A DNA stretch of 64,000 bases, taken from Daphnia pulex. Its lineage: Eukaryota > Arthropoda > Branchiopoda > Diplostraca > Daphniidae. The notes beneath the pieces are model-generated. The model saw nothing but the letters and a program-made list of their open reading frames with translations. It was not told the origin of the DNA and did no database searches. Of the stretch, positions 10,901 through 24,500 are shown one piece after another. The position numbers and the translations under genes were made by a program. How positions within the stretch are numbered: position 1 is the stretch's first letter; every line of letters begins with the position of its first letter. Location: the NCBI RefSeq assembly GCF_021134715.1, contig NC_060020.1, positions 2,232,001 to 2,296,000 of the forward strand, written 5' to 3'.

Positions 10901-13292
10901 TTTGTCCTTAAAAAATTTCATACAAAGGAAGTTTGCGCTTAACGTCGTCGATCAAACCGCCAAAGAAACGACCGGTGCGGACGAGTCCCTGACTTTCTAA
11001 AACTTTCAATTCTTCTAAAGCAGGATCTTCTTTTTCTTCGGGTGGCTTGTCGGGATTCTTTCGCGGTTCCTGCGAAGGAACTTTGGTCGGCGGCTCGATA
11101 CGAATGGACGGATCCCATTCACCGGGCGGCAGAATGGTGACGGCATCCATAAACTCATCGATTCCGGCCAAGAGATGGTCGCGATTCTTGGCGCGATAGG
11201 CCACGGCATTGAAGACTTCATCGGACATCAACGTGGCTACCACGCGACCAACTTCACGATAGTCCTCCAATTGACCCTGAAAATAAGCAAACGTGTTATT
11301 GTTTTTATCTGAGAGATTCTAATCCCCCAAACAGACGTTAACGTCAGACTAAAATAATTCGGTAATCTACTGTCAAAATCGCCAAACCCAATGATCCTTT
11401 TGATATGACACGGTTATAAACTAAAAAACATGCGACAGTAACCGGATGGTACAACCTCCGGGAGGGTCAGCGGGTTTTGTTTTTCATATTTGAAAAGGAA
11501 CGAGCCTTGAACTCCCAAGGATAACAGACGATACGTTATTTAGAAGGGGGAGCTTATTCAAAGTTATGTTTACCGCAATAAATTTTTTTGTTTAAAGCGC
11601 TAGATTAATACCCGGATTATTGCCCGAAAACCCCATTTTTCAAATGCTTGTGGCGTTATCCATCACACTGGCTTATCAGCCCGTCATGACCAAGCAAGTG
11701 CCATGCAAGCAGACTAATGCGTTCGTGTGATTCAGGTCAGTTAAATGAAACTGGAATTTTTTTTCTATCCATTTTTGGGTTTGTCTCGGGAAAGGCTTGC
11801 TAACCAATTATTCAAATTGTGGCACCTATAGCAATCTAGATTTGATAAAATACCTTGGGCCCGAGAAGTAGAAAAACGAAACGCGACGGCAGCCGAACCT
11901 CGGCGAAATCACCGAGAATCGTGGCCTTGGAAAGTCGAACAAAAGCCGAAACTGGCTTGTCCAGAAAATCCACCTCGCCCACTAGAACGTTATTCACTTC
12001 GGCTCCGGGCGGAATCTTCTTCATGAACGGTGAATTGCCCTTCAAAAGTGACACAAATAGAAAGAAATGAGTTAAAAAAAATAAGAAACACGCACAGCAC
12101 ACAATTCACGTGACTAGGGCCACAAAGTAGCGACCCCGTGTTCCATAAAGAATCAATTGGAAAAATTAAAAACGCATACTTTTGCGCCGGTGACGGCCGC
12201 CATAGATGGGACGCTGGGTAAAGCCAGACCCATTTTCGAACGGGATTCGGTCAAATCTTAAAACGTCCACGTATATAAACAACACATTAATAATTGCATA
12301 CGAGTTCCTTCCGTTTCGAACAACATAACGGATAAGCTACGACTTCAATAATATAGCAACAACCACCAACATTTCGACCTAGACTAGAGACATTGTTCTA
12401 AATGAAATGTATTCCGTTGAACCTACTTTTTGCGGAGCTGTTGCGGCTTTTCTCGCTCATCAAAAGTGGTGCGGACTTGACGACTTCGTAAAGATGTCGA
12501 TGGGGGCAACACATGACTTCCGTCATCTAGAAACAAAATTCCAAGAATTAATATTGCACGTCCTTTTTCCTGTAACATAAAATGATCAAGGGTTACAAAC
12601 TTGATTCTTTTGTTCGGCCGTTAGTTGGTGAGTGGAGCACACTTTATCGACAATGACGTTGATCACTTCGTCGACAGTCGTGGCTTCGGCATCCAGCAGT
12701 AGGGTTCCGTTTAACAGCGCACTACGCAATTCGAATAGAGCGTGAAGCGACAGAGTCCCGACAAACGGCTTGGTCCACCGATTGCCACCGTCTTCCACAT
12801 CTTCTTCAAACTTGATCCAGCTACGATTTTCACAGACAGTCTAAGTCAATTTGTTTAATTTATACTCAGAGCTTGAACCAATTACCGGGCAACTTCCTTC
12901 CATTCGCCACCGGTACCGTCTTCGCTTTTAAACTCCTCCATTTCGGAGAAGACGGGACGCGGTTCATTCTGACCCGGTTTATCGGCATCCTCGCCCAAGA
13001 TAAAGCGAACTCGCATGCTCGGCGGCAAATCTAAAAAGTTCACATAATATTAGAAACTAATTCATTTCACTTAGTTCTAATTCTTTACCTTGCATTGCCT
13101 CTGACCTCCGATTGCGAAGTGATCGCCTTTTGACACCAGGAGACGGGCCCACAACCCTGACTCCTGCATTCGCTTCACCTTTAAATGTTACACAAGAAAG
13201 ATACGATTAAATAAAACTCTTAAAATGTTTAAAACAAATCTGTAATTATAATTACTTTCTAAGAGAATGCTGGGCGGCTCATTGGTAGCCAT
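7972..13292 (-). CDS. SLC4 Na+-coupled bicarbonate transporter, paralogue A
   Basis: Plasma-membrane bicarbonate transporter of the Na+-dependent SLC4 branch (NBC/NDCBE/Ndae1). The first exon is 13292-13256 (MATNEPPS). The cytoplasmic domain is then encoded by short exons containing [29 protein letters not shown] and [20 protein letters not shown]. The membrane domain contains [57 protein letters not shown] followed by [10 protein letters not shown], and [20 protein letters not shown]. The large extracellular loop has paired cysteines and N-glycosylation sequons (NAT, NDT, NWT). Compared with paralogue B it has a shorter N-terminus, lacking the histidine-rich GHR...MYVGV segment and the VREALL/LADIG segment. 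The C-terminus can end at a stop at 8223-8225, or, if an intron from 8226 to 8153 is removed in phase, continue to 7972. No frame break was seen. Confidence 0.9.
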
Positions 13293-16200
13293 GACGAATA
13301 GTTGAGCGGACTCTTAGGTCCTTGCAGGAGCTTCTATTCTTCGTGGCAAAGTGGACGTCGGTCCGGTAGAAACTGAAGGTAAGAGAGTCGGAGACAGTCG
13401 CATTTGACCACCACCTCTGCCGGACGGCTTCACCAAACCAAACCCCACATGAATACGTGCGTACTACGTGAGGCATTCTCGCTCCGGTGTTGGGAGGAAC
13501 GGACTGAGCAAGGAGGCGCGGCTTCCGAATCATAACAAACACTTGAACAAACATAGACTCTACTTTTTTTTTCTTTATCTAAGGGACACATACATGTCGG
13601 TCGTTGTGTCGACGTGAATGTACAATGTGTCGCCTATATTATTTGACCACGTCTACAAGTGTATAAATACCAGACGTTATGGTAATTTTTATTTAACACT
13701 TTTTAAAACACAGAGGCAACCAACTCTGAATTAGTTGTACGCTATCAAACGGGGTTCAACTGATATTATAGGACGAGGGAAGAAGTTGTTACTTGCGCCG
13801 GTCCATCAGGAAGAAGAGAATTTAGTCGGAAGACTTGGCAGACACCATTACATTCAACTAGCCACTGGCAGAAAATAATTGAATAGAGAATGTGACGTCA
13901 TAAGAAAAGGTAGCGCGATTAAGCGGGCTGGAAGGGATATGTAAGGATAGCAGAGAGGAAGAGAGATCGGCCGACATGTTGGATAATACTGGTTGAAACC
14001 AGCTATCCATTATGATGGCTAAAGAACACATAGCAAACCCCTCGAAGCTCTCGCTGGAAAGTTTACGAAGCCACGGCGATAAATGCAAAGAAGCTCAGGT
14101 AGTATGCAAGGTGCTATTCCGATTGGAGATAAAGGGCGTTCCTATCAGGCGAACATGTCGTCAGTATTTTCGTATCAGAATGAGACAGCACAGACGTGAT
14201 AAGTATTCTCATTGGAATTGGTAAAAATAACAATTTAGTAATCAAAGACTGTCGACACTTATTGATTGTCAATCACAGTCTTTCTTATATAACGTTGCGC
14301 GACTCTATTGCGACCGTTTAAATTTCTCTTTCCCCCAAGGCCACGGCTTTTGAATCACCTATGAATTAAACTGCGACTGCTTGTGATGATTTATTTCCCT
14401 GAATTTCAGCCGGAAGAATCGTTAATGCGCCGTGCGACGATGTCGACGCACGCATCTACTCAAATGGCGTTCGAGTGTTTTTCACCGCGTTGCATGCCTC
14501 ATTTCGTGAAACTAACGTGAAGCGATGGCTACTAATACTTACTAAGCGTCCTCTACTTACAGGACTGGCAGAGCAATTTTACGAATACATTTCCAGTTTC
14601 TCAAACTCATTTCACGGTCGCTCTCCTGTCAAACACCTTTCTCCATGTGCCACGGTGCAACAGGTCACCTCATTCTTTTTTGTTCCCGTTCGATCCATGA
14701 CGCCGTTCACAGAACTCGGCCGTTTTTTTTTCTTTTCTTTTTCGCCTAGACGTGCAGTATTTCTACATATATACTCGGATCAAAGTTCCCATTGGAGAGC
14801 AGAGAGACCCAACTTGGACAGAGTGGCACGGACTGACAAAAAGCCGGCGGCTTTTCTGGTTTCTTGTCTTGTTGGTAAGATCACGTAAACCAAAGAAAAA
14901 TATAAAAGAAAGAGAGAAAGAATAAAGAAAAAGAAGAAGGAAGAATCCCCTTAAGGGTAGATGGTACGCGATGGTACAGCAGGACAGTCGGCGGCTGGTT
15001 GGTTTACGAACGACGGGAAAACCAACCGCCGGCTGCACGAACGAAAGGCGGAGCCGACCGTTGTGTGCACGAGACTCTGTCGTGAAAGCTTTTGATTCAA
15101 CATTTCACTCTACAAGTATTTGCATACAATAAAAAAATACCCTTTTCTCCTCGACTCTGTAACTCACTGACAACGGATAGCACTCGTCAAGACCGTTGTC
15201 AGTCATTCTATTTGGACGCGGTTGCATTATTATAACTTTTTGAAATGAAATCGTTTCACAAAAAGAAAAAAACGAGCATGGGTTTAGGTAGGGAGAGGCT
15301 ATTATTCAGTTGAGAGTAGATTCCATTAGGTAAAAAATTTAGGTCAGGACACAGTTAAACATAAGAGAAAAAATGCCTAGAAATAAATGAGTCACGTCGT
15401 CCAGAAAGTGGCTGGTTGGCGTCTACGACAGTGGAGGGGACATATCAATGTCGCATAAGATCGAGAAATTCGAGATTGGGTCATGATCGTAAACAACAAA
15501 AAAACACACACACGCAAGAACGACGCGTCGTCGATGAAACCGTTTAACAGTCGCCAGTGACTATTTTAAAACCCTGGGAGATTAGGCGTCTCACCCGTGC
15601 ACAATCAATGACGGTTCGATTTCGCCCCGCAGTGTCAATACAAAAAATCCCGCTTTACGCACATTTGAACTAGTTGACCATGATTAGAATGAAACGAAAA
15701 AAGAAAAAAAAGCTTTCGATGAAAAGCCGCCAGCAAGAAAGTAACCTCCTTATTTCCAGTGAAATAACCTACATTGGTTCCTAAAAAGTATTGCTTTCTA
15801 CAACGCGGCGCCACAAGTTGATCAATTTATCTCTTTTATTTACTTAATCCTTTTTAGAAATTCGTTTTTCTTGACAGGTATATTCGTATTGTAACTCTAG
15901 CCGTAAAAATACAAACCGTGATGAGATTCGATAACATTTGGACGCCACCATTAGATTGCTGTTGACGCTTATGTCATGTCAATACACCTTTTGGTATTGC
16001 ATTGATATGACATCTGAAAAGATCAAAATACCTTTTTCTCATTTGGCATTTCACTCACACACGTGTGGGATTTTAATTTTCTACCTTGCATTTCTAATAG
16101 ACTCGCCGAGTTTATAATTGAAAATCCCAACAGAGATTTCTCAAATGGTCACTATTTTTTCGCTTCGACCGCCTCCATACCAGTTTGGTGAGAAATGTTG

Positions 16201-17010
16201 ACGTCTTCGTAAAGTTCTTCGCATTTCATCAGTTGGCAGACACTGGAAAATTCGAAAAAGCAAATCAATATGCGCGACTTTGGGTGAATTTATTATGTCA
16301 TTCCGTGTCCAACGTACCAAAACCAAATTAAGACAAAGCGAATCGTCAAGGAAAAGTGGCCGATTAAAAATTAAAAAAAAAAAAAACGCGTTTGCGCATT
16401 CAGTTCGAAGAAAACGGTGGGCGATACCTTTTGAAAATCCGTCCATCTAAAACCAGCTGCGCCGAGTTCCTCTATTGCACGACAAGATGTGTAGGTATTC
16501 CCCCAGATGGTTAGAATAATATTAAGCTCGAGGCCTGATGTTGCAATGCTTCGCAATTTCCTGAATAAACCCAACAGTGGCGCCAAGCGAATGGAAAAAC
16601 CGGCGTCACAAATCATCGTTATCGTAATCGTTAGAGGCTAAAAAATGAAAGAGGCAACCTGACTAAACTGAATGCATTTTTATTACGCTATTCCTTACTA
16701 TCTAGCCAGCTTGTTAACTAAGAGGTCAGCGAATAAGACTTGTGGTTTTGTTTTTTTAGGTTACGGTGTTGTTGCTGAATTGTTTTGGCACGACACCACA
16801 ACGAGACGGTTTTCCCTTCGGTGCATTCTGTACAGGTGGCGCTCAACGACAACAATTCGAATTCAAAAAAGGAAATTTTAAGTGTGAAAAAAATCGCGAC
16901 CGTCAATTGATAGAAAGACATTGAGATAGATTATGCAGTGAAGAATTGTACTGTATTATTCACGGGTTTAATCGAAAACAATGGTAAAAGCTCGAGATAA
17001 ATCATTTGAC
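13293..17010. other. Gene-poor spacer upstream of SLC4 paralogue A
   Basis: No coding exon with credible splice sites or protein similarity was found on either strand. The stretch holds A/T-rich and polypurine runs. It is presumably 5' UTR and regulatory DNA of paralogue A on the left and downstream DNA of the phosphatase on the right. Short open frames here lack recognisable composition. Confidence 0.5.
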
Positions 17011-17950
17011 TTATGCGGTTGTTGTTTGTTGTGTAAGCAATGGAACTTTATCGGAAAGAACTTTTAGGATATCCAACCCCGATTTCCAGGTGTGAATGCT
17101 AGCTTTAATGTGAAGGTCTTTTTCGGTTTTCATTTTCTCAATATGTTTGACTAGGGAATAACCTTCTCGGGGGAAGACAAAATCTTTAGGAGAGAGCCTC
17201 AAACTGGGACAGAAATCATTTTCGCCATCTCCGATAAATGCAACGTGTGTAAAAACAATATTTTCTTTGGCCCTTTCTTCAATGTAAGATTCCAAAATTT
17301 GGCCCTTACAAAGATTGATTGTGCTCAAGGAGCAGGAGTCTTGGACATGGTACATTTCGAGTTCGAGGAGGCCATCATCATTAAACTTGGCAGGATTTGT
17401 AAAAATCTTATTAACCCTATCTTTGAGTCCATGGAAACTCAAGATGTGATCAATAAACACATAATTTGCATCTGATATGACAATGGTTTCGGCTTTCGAT
17501 TGATCAAGAGTTTTCAACAGATCAACCATTCCAGGCGAAAATGATATTTCAGTCATGCATTCCAAGATTTGCTCAGGAGTGGTGTTGTTGGAGTGAAGAT
17601 AGCGAAATATTTCAGACATGAAAAGAGTCCAACCTTGATCACTGTAGAGGGATTTGATTTCTGGGGGAATCTTTCCTTTTGGTGCCAGCTTCGTGACATA
17701 TGTGTCACTGTTGTCATTGATAATTGTATGGTCGAAATCAAGAGCTAGGAGGATTTTTTCTTGCTTGCCTTCATTAGCAGTCTAATTTTTAAACAAAGAA
17801 TAGGGGTTTTAAAACAAAGAACTGATAAATACTGAGATTTTTTAATACCTGTGACATGTTGACTCTGTTTTCGATATTGAATCTTACGAGACGAGCAGCA
17901 GTGACTGGACGAAAAAAGGTTGATTTGCTATGTTTGAAAAATGTGTTCAT
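17011..17950 (-). CDS. PHOSPHO1/2-type HAD phosphatase
   Basis: Member of the HAD-superfamily PHOSPHO group, whose members hydrolyse phosphocholine/phosphoethanolamine (PHOSPHO1) or pyridoxal 5'-phosphate (PHOSPHO2). Sequence alone does not decide the substrate here. Two exons, 17950-17849 and 17781-17011, give 290 residues. Visible motifs are the nucleophile motif DFDHT near residue 50, a second-motif region around IVISDANYVFIDHIL, and the C-terminal acidic motif IGDGENDFCPSL with the family's cysteine. The first 34 residues (MNTFFKHSKSTFFRPVTAAR...) are basic and hydroxylated without acidic residues until late, resembling a mitochondrial presequence. A second methionine lies just before the splice junction (NMSQ). 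Length without the extension is typical of the family (about 240-260). The gene sits alone between two oppositely oriented SLC4 genes. Confidence 0.9.
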
Positions 17951-20900
17951 TCTGTGTTACAAAGCCAACATTTATCTATATGTTACCTAACAATTGAAAT
18001 CCTGGCGGTAGGCAGTCAGTAGTGTTCAGCACCGTGGAAAATGAAACTTTTGTGAAAATTCAGGAAAAAATATCGTCTGCAATTTTCATGTGTTTTTGTT
18101 GCAGCTGCCACCTAGCGATCAACGTAGTAGAAAGCCATATTTTAAGTATACCAAATTCATATCGCTAGTGGTGGTGGAGGACACAACAACAAGCAGTAGG
18201 ATTTTCTTTTTCCAAAAGAAAACATTGCAACCAGTGTTTACCAATTTAATCCTATTTTAAAATCGCAGACTGCAGCTCGACAGAGCAACTAAACAACGAT
18301 ATAAGGAAAATAAATCTGGCTATAAAAAATATTTGCATAATAGAGTGGTAGCACTTACGTGTCTAAAAAGCGTTTAAGGAATAAAGCTGTCTCGTTATCT
18401 GCCTTTGTGCATTGTAGCGACTGTTTTGCGCATTACAGACAAGATACGAAACATCCCAAGTTCAACACATTTCCTTCTCAGACTCGTCATTAATGGTTTT
18501 CCTTTAAAGCTACTTGAAAAAGCGAACGTTATTTTTGTCGTTGGACGACCGAAGGGAACGGAGAACGTGCGCTAGCCCCTTTCTTTCTTTCTTTCACTCG
18601 GCACGAAGCCTTACAGAGCACTTTGAAACGATAATAAGAAAGCAAGAACTTTGCTTTCCACCAAAGTAAGACTGCGAGTGCGTCTTAATCCACGTTGTTT
18701 TTTTTCCTTCGATACTTTTGTAAGTTATACACTGACGCGTTCTAGCGATGAACCCAAATTGAAACAGAGTTCGTACCAATATATAAACACCAGAAATGGC
18801 GACTGCATTCATAAGGGCAAGTTTGGTATTGATCTCAATCCGAATTTTAAAAAATTCAGTCAGACGTGACAAATTGCTAACAGTGACTTTGCCAAAAAAG
18901 AGTCGCTGTGTAAAATTTACCAGCCTGTGAAAACAAAGGGAACGTGTGCAACTTGGGCGTCACAGTAGAAAGAGACCCATCCGGAATGAGACTGAAAAAG
19001 AAAACAAACAAATTATATAAAGATCGACGAAAAAACACACAACTGTGCGAGCCAAAAATATTTAAAGCGAGTCGGAAAAGAGACGACATCTGTGTGGGCG
19101 CATGATGTTGTGCTACTATTATATACACCGTGGCCGTCTTGCCTTTGCGCCATTCTAATATACACAAAAGTAGGAGAAGAGCCTCTCCACTTGTATATAG
19201 TTCCAGGGAAAGGAAAGGGCGAAGAGAAATGAGACGGGGTTCTACACAAACGCAGGAGGATATATAGAAAAGGAGGGTCTCTCTTCGGAGGCGGGAGAAA
19301 GGGAGGGAGCGTCGGGGTAAACACACGCTCCCACCGACGCTGCTGCTCTTGTACGTCTGTACAACCTCGTCCAGTCTTCAATCGGCTTCCAACTCTGTCA
19401 CATCCAACCAGCCGCATCTTCATAGAGTCCATTCTAGCTCTCTCTCTATCTCTCTGTTTATTCTTTCATCTGAATTATTTTCTTCTTCTCTCTATCAAGT
19501 CGATTTGTTTGGCATTTATCGCAACATTTGACGAGCTTTATTTTGCCAAAAGTGTCGTATTTCAAGCCGAGATTGTGCCCACCAACCGGATACAATTTTT
19601 GGAAATCTTCTCCCACGAATCTAACCAAAGTGGAATAAGTTTCATGGCCCCCGCTGACTTGTCAACGGACCACTGAAAAGAAGAACAGAAGAAAAGCTCC
19701 GAGATATACACGAGGACATCCTTTTTGATCCTCTCCGATTAAGGTAGACATTTTGAATCGATCTTGTGTGCCTATATGACAGCAGACTCTCCCCCGTGAG
19801 TGTGTGTCTTCGCACCGTCCAAATCTGGCCAAAGACTTGCCTTTAGCATCCAAGAACAAAAAGGGTCTCGAACAATGAACCAAACGAAGAAATTAGCCAC
19901 GCACAAATCAACCACTCACGAATCTTTGACTAGACGAAATTAAAATGTTGAGCGGACGAAGAAGACTTATTATGCAAGTAGACTACTTTGACAGACGTGT
20001 GTACATGTATATGAATTCCCGCGCCCGTGGGAATGCCTGCAACCTTTTCATTTGGCGCCCCACTAGTACATAGACTTTAGCTTATATAACTCATACAGAA
20101 GCAGTGAGAGTCTATCCCGCTGTTCACCTCATCTTTTTCCCTCTCTCTGTGTGTATGTCTGTCGGTTCTCTCCCGCTTTTCTATCCCACCATTTTGTATT
20201 GATCTGTGTTTATACACGGTGGCGGTGGCACGAGCCCGAGTGGAACTCGACTTGCGTCCATTGTCAGGAGCCCAGGAGCTTCCTTCGCTACGGTTCGGCA
20301 AACCGCGGATTTCTTATACATATAAGAATTGCCATTTTCTTAGCCTATGTATCATCTACCAATCGATTCTCTCTTTTTCTCTCTCGATCTCCTGTCGTCA
20401 CTTCCGCTGCATCTTCAACGTTTGCATTCGAGTTTCTCATCAAACGTGAGCGCATGAAAAGGTTCGCGGTCGTGACGCTAGACCACGTATTGTTATCTCG
20501 TTTGATCTGCGTGGGATTTGCCAAAAAAATGAGATGGCGTAAGCATTTTGCTGGCATCCGCCGTACCGTTCGTGTATCAATCCAGCGTCAAAGTTGAAAA
20601 GCTTCGCCGATGATGGGAGAGAGAAAAATCTAAAAGAAATCGAAGCACGCTGACTTTTTCGCCGACGTGGTGGCGAGTGTGTCCAGACATAAACGCGTGC
20701 AAGGAGAAAAGACCATGACAACAAGCCAGCAGTGGATTTCTAGTATCTCTCCGTGTGTAAAAAGGAATAAACACTTCACTTTTGGTCCGGTCTTTTTCGG
20801 GGTTTGTTTTCGGGACCAGTTGTAAACAAAAAAAGCGCATCGCTGGGCAAATCAAACACACACACACAGCAACAGTCATAATAATGTAGCCTGGGATGTT

Positions 20901-21524
20901 ATATACTAGTTCTTGTATAACACGTGTAAAACTTGTGTGGGGGTTATTCTTCATCTGCCATTCATCTTTGATGTCGTTTTTACCCCGAAAAGAAAATTCT
21001 ATAGCGAATCCTTCGATCGCCAAAGCCGTGGTGGGAGTTGTTGGCCATTCTAAAAGACGTTATGGAATTAGTTTTGGTGGGATTGCCGGAGATTAGATCC
21101 CATTTTTTTCCTTTTTTTGCTATCGAATTTTCTTTTGTGTGTTCCGGCGAGCTCTGGTCCTGTCTAGAATGGGAGGGAACTGAATTGACACTATCGATCG
21201 ATCGATCGAACAGCACGGTGGAAAGTCGACCGTAATACCTATGCGAGTATACCGTTTCGGCCTGCGACTAAGGCCGTTGGGCGCATTCCTATAATCCTGC
21301 CCATGGTTCAAGAGAAGGGGACGTACAGTCAAAGTGAAGCCTTTTTTATTTCCGGATTGGACGGATTTGCCCGAGGGCCGAAAACTGGTTCCATATCTCT
21401 CGATATAGGACGATGAAAAAAATGCCATTATTAAAAAAATAAAAGTCAATTCCATTTCTTTTCTTTTTTTTTGATATAGCAGAGTTGTTATCGAATCATC
21501 CGCTAGCCCTCCCTGCGCTTCGAC
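17951..21524. other. Gene-poor spacer between phosphatase and SLC4 paralogue B
   Basis: No credible exon was seen. The right half contains CT-rich simple sequence (around 19435-19500 and 20130-20170), a TATA-like GCTTATATAAC near 20081-20091, a CGAT tandem repeat around 21196-21208 and AT-rich tracts. This is the expected place for the 5' UTR and control DNA of SLC4 paralogue B, whose start codon is at 21525. Several 60-150-residue open frames are present, but they overlap on opposite strands and have low-complexity Ser/Leu-rich translations. Confidence 0.5.
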
Positions 21525-24500
21525 ATGGCCGACAATTCACCGTTGCCGGTCCCGCGGACGGGACCCGGAGACGCACCCAAAGATCCTGGGATCGCGTCAA
21601 ACTGTCACCAATCCTACACGGAAAAGGATTTCGAAGGTAAGAAAATGTTCTTCCCAGTAATCGAGTGTCAAGTGATTTCTATGTGTGTGAGTGTGTGGTA
21701 CTCGAGACGGTCATTAGCATAGCTAGGGAAAACCGCTGGATAGTTATTCGCCAGTAATAACCGATAAGCTCTCGTCTCACGCTCCTATTGGTCCGTCAGT
21801 CAAGAGACTACACTGTGCAGCGAGGACTTTTCTTTTGTATCGATCGGTCGAATAAGACGGAGACAGTCACAGTTTGCGATATATATTGATGACGGGAGGA
21901 TCGGGCTTAACAGCCCAGTGACGCACTAGAAGATTCCTATATATAATCCTAGATATGGTCTTGTTCCTTTTGCCCTATCGATCAAATAACCGAGACAATT
22001 GCTCGATCGAGAGAAAATAGCGACACACAAAAAAGAAAAGAAAAGAAATCCAACAGAAAGAACATGGCACGGAAATGAAAAAGAAAACAATCAGGGAAAA
22101 TCGAACAGCCCCCAATTCGGGCCCGCAGCCAAAACCCAATGTCAAAGTCAGATTGTTTTCTTTTCTTCCCATGCCAACACGGTCCATTATTGTTATATAG
22201 AAAATTCTAACCGTTTAAACCAACTGTGATCAATTATATCGCTTTGGTATAAACTCGAGTCAACTTTAGAATAGTTCAGCTTGGCTTTTCTTCAACGCAC
22301 GTTTTATAAATAACATATAACGATTATTCATGATGTAGGCCACCGGGCTCACACTATGTACGTGGGAGTTCACGTTCCGTCCAACGGGAACAAGCGGCGT
22401 TCACATCACAGGCGGCACCGCCATCACCATCGGCACCAACATCAGCCCGGCATAGCTGAAGAGGCCTCTCCAGCTGATAACTGTACGTTGTGAATTTTTA
22501 ATAAAAGATTTTTTGGTTCATCTTTTTTCTCAGGGAGGGGTGCCGCCGGCCGTACTGATTTATTTCTATTTTTTGATGATTTGCATCTACTTTTGAAGCG
22601 GCCATTCCACCGTCGCAGCGCGTTCAATTCATCTTGGGTGAAGAGGGCGACGGAGATGACGGAACTCACGAAGCCCATCCGCTTTTCTCCGAAATGGAAG
22701 AACTCTGCTACAATCACGACGCCGGAGAAGTCGAATGGAACGAAACGGCACGGTCAGTAGTGTACAACATGTTTAGACATGCAGAGTCCTGCGTCTCATA
22801 ATTGCATATAGGGCCGTACAAATTAGCCTTGCACAAATGTGGATGAAAAGATGACGGTCCCAGAGCTTATTCCAGCAGACTTGAGTTCAATGCTAATTGA
22901 ACATCCGCATGCGGATTTCTGGCGGGGAAACTTATTCGGCAGCCGACACGAGTTAACTTTTCGGGTTTTCCAATAGTTGGGTGAAGTTCGAGGAAGACGT
23001 GGAAGAAGGTGGTAGCCGTTGGTCTAAGCCTCACGTAGCGACTCTATCGCTCCATTCGCTGTTCGAACTTCGCAGTCTCCTGCTCAACGGACCCGTCCTG
23101 CTGGATGCCGATGCTCAGACACTCGTCCAGATAACTGATCTCGCCATCGACATGATGGCCAATTCCGGCCACCTTCCATTCAACTCCAAAGAGAGGGTAT
23201 ACATTTTTTAAAATAGCGAGACGCGCTAATAATATGACGATCGAATTTCGACCCATTTTGAAACAATTGAATCACAAAAGGTTCGCGAGGCTCTTCTCAG
23301 ACGCCATCGCCATCTCTACGAGAAGAACAAAGAGAACAGCGCTGCTAAGCTGCCCATTATCCGCTCTCTGGCCGACATTGGCCGCAATTATTCTCAATCG
23401 CGAAGTGAGTACCCGCCATCATTCTATTACTATCCCAAATTTCAAAACCGATCCTTATACACACGCACGCACAGTGCATGACACGCTACATTGCACTTGT
23501 GCGTGCCGGGCCCTGTTCCTGATTCTCGCAGTGATTCGTATACAACCTATCCATTATTGAGAGCTAGAGATGGTCGCGAACAACAATTGATTCAGGTTTT
23601 TATAGATTCACTTGTGTGATGGCTAATATTGAACAGCAAATAAGCTCAACACACCAGATGGCTCTAACAAAAAAAGAACGAATTACCTTAATTTTTTTAA
23701 GACCTTTTATTTCCTTATTCGATCAAAAAGAAGTTCCCTCCCTTATGGTCTCTAATAGTCTCGGCGCGTTAATTGGCATTGCGCCAGAACGCCCACGACT
23801 CGCACAAATAACACACGAAACCAAATAACAAGATTGAGAAACGGACGCAATTCCCCGAATGTTGTTATTACATAAATTAGTAGTTGGCTTGTTAAACTTA
23901 TACCCCCCGAGTTCTTTTTATTTTTCTAAATTAGTAGCCTACATCGATTTTTACTATTTTTTAACCCCCCTTCACCGTCTTCATGACGTAACAAAAACAA
24001 CGCCAAACCCCCCACCGACGTATCTATCTGTGTGTGCGTGAAATAGACCCGCTTCCATACCCTCACCACCACCACCAGCACCATCTTCCGATTGGAGCGA
24101 AGCGGTCATTCACGAAAAGTAGCGACGACATCGCGGAAGAGGATCCCGTTGAACAGGATCGGGCGGTGCTGGCCTCGTCGTCGCCCGCCACCGCCTCCGC
24201 TGATGCCAAGAAACAATTGCAGTCACCCGAATCGTGTTTAAACGTGCCGTCAGGTGCTCAAACTAAACTATGGCATCCTCTCTGTTTCTATTTTTCTTTC
24301 CTTTACTCGACAAAAACCCTCGGTGTGTAGAGATTCTTTTGGTAGAATTTGACGGAAAAGAACAAATCGAACGGACTTTTTTGGTTTTCTGCACGATATT
24401 ATTAATTGTAATGACCACATACGGTACCACAAAAGGGAAACCCTTGTAGTTTCAATTGAATTGGATGAGACAAACCGCCCAATCGTGATTGATTAGGTTC

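Noticed and set aside
14475-15038. Frames of 137 codons (plus) and 91 codons (minus) in the spacer
   Set aside because: They overlap each other on opposite strands, show Phe/Ser/Arg-rich translation of low-complexity DNA and have no supporting exon structure.
18877-21455. Several frames of 60-150 codons upstream of SLC4 paralogue B
   Set aside because: They come from CT-rich and microsatellite-like DNA, appear on both strands at once, and have no domain or conserved motif.
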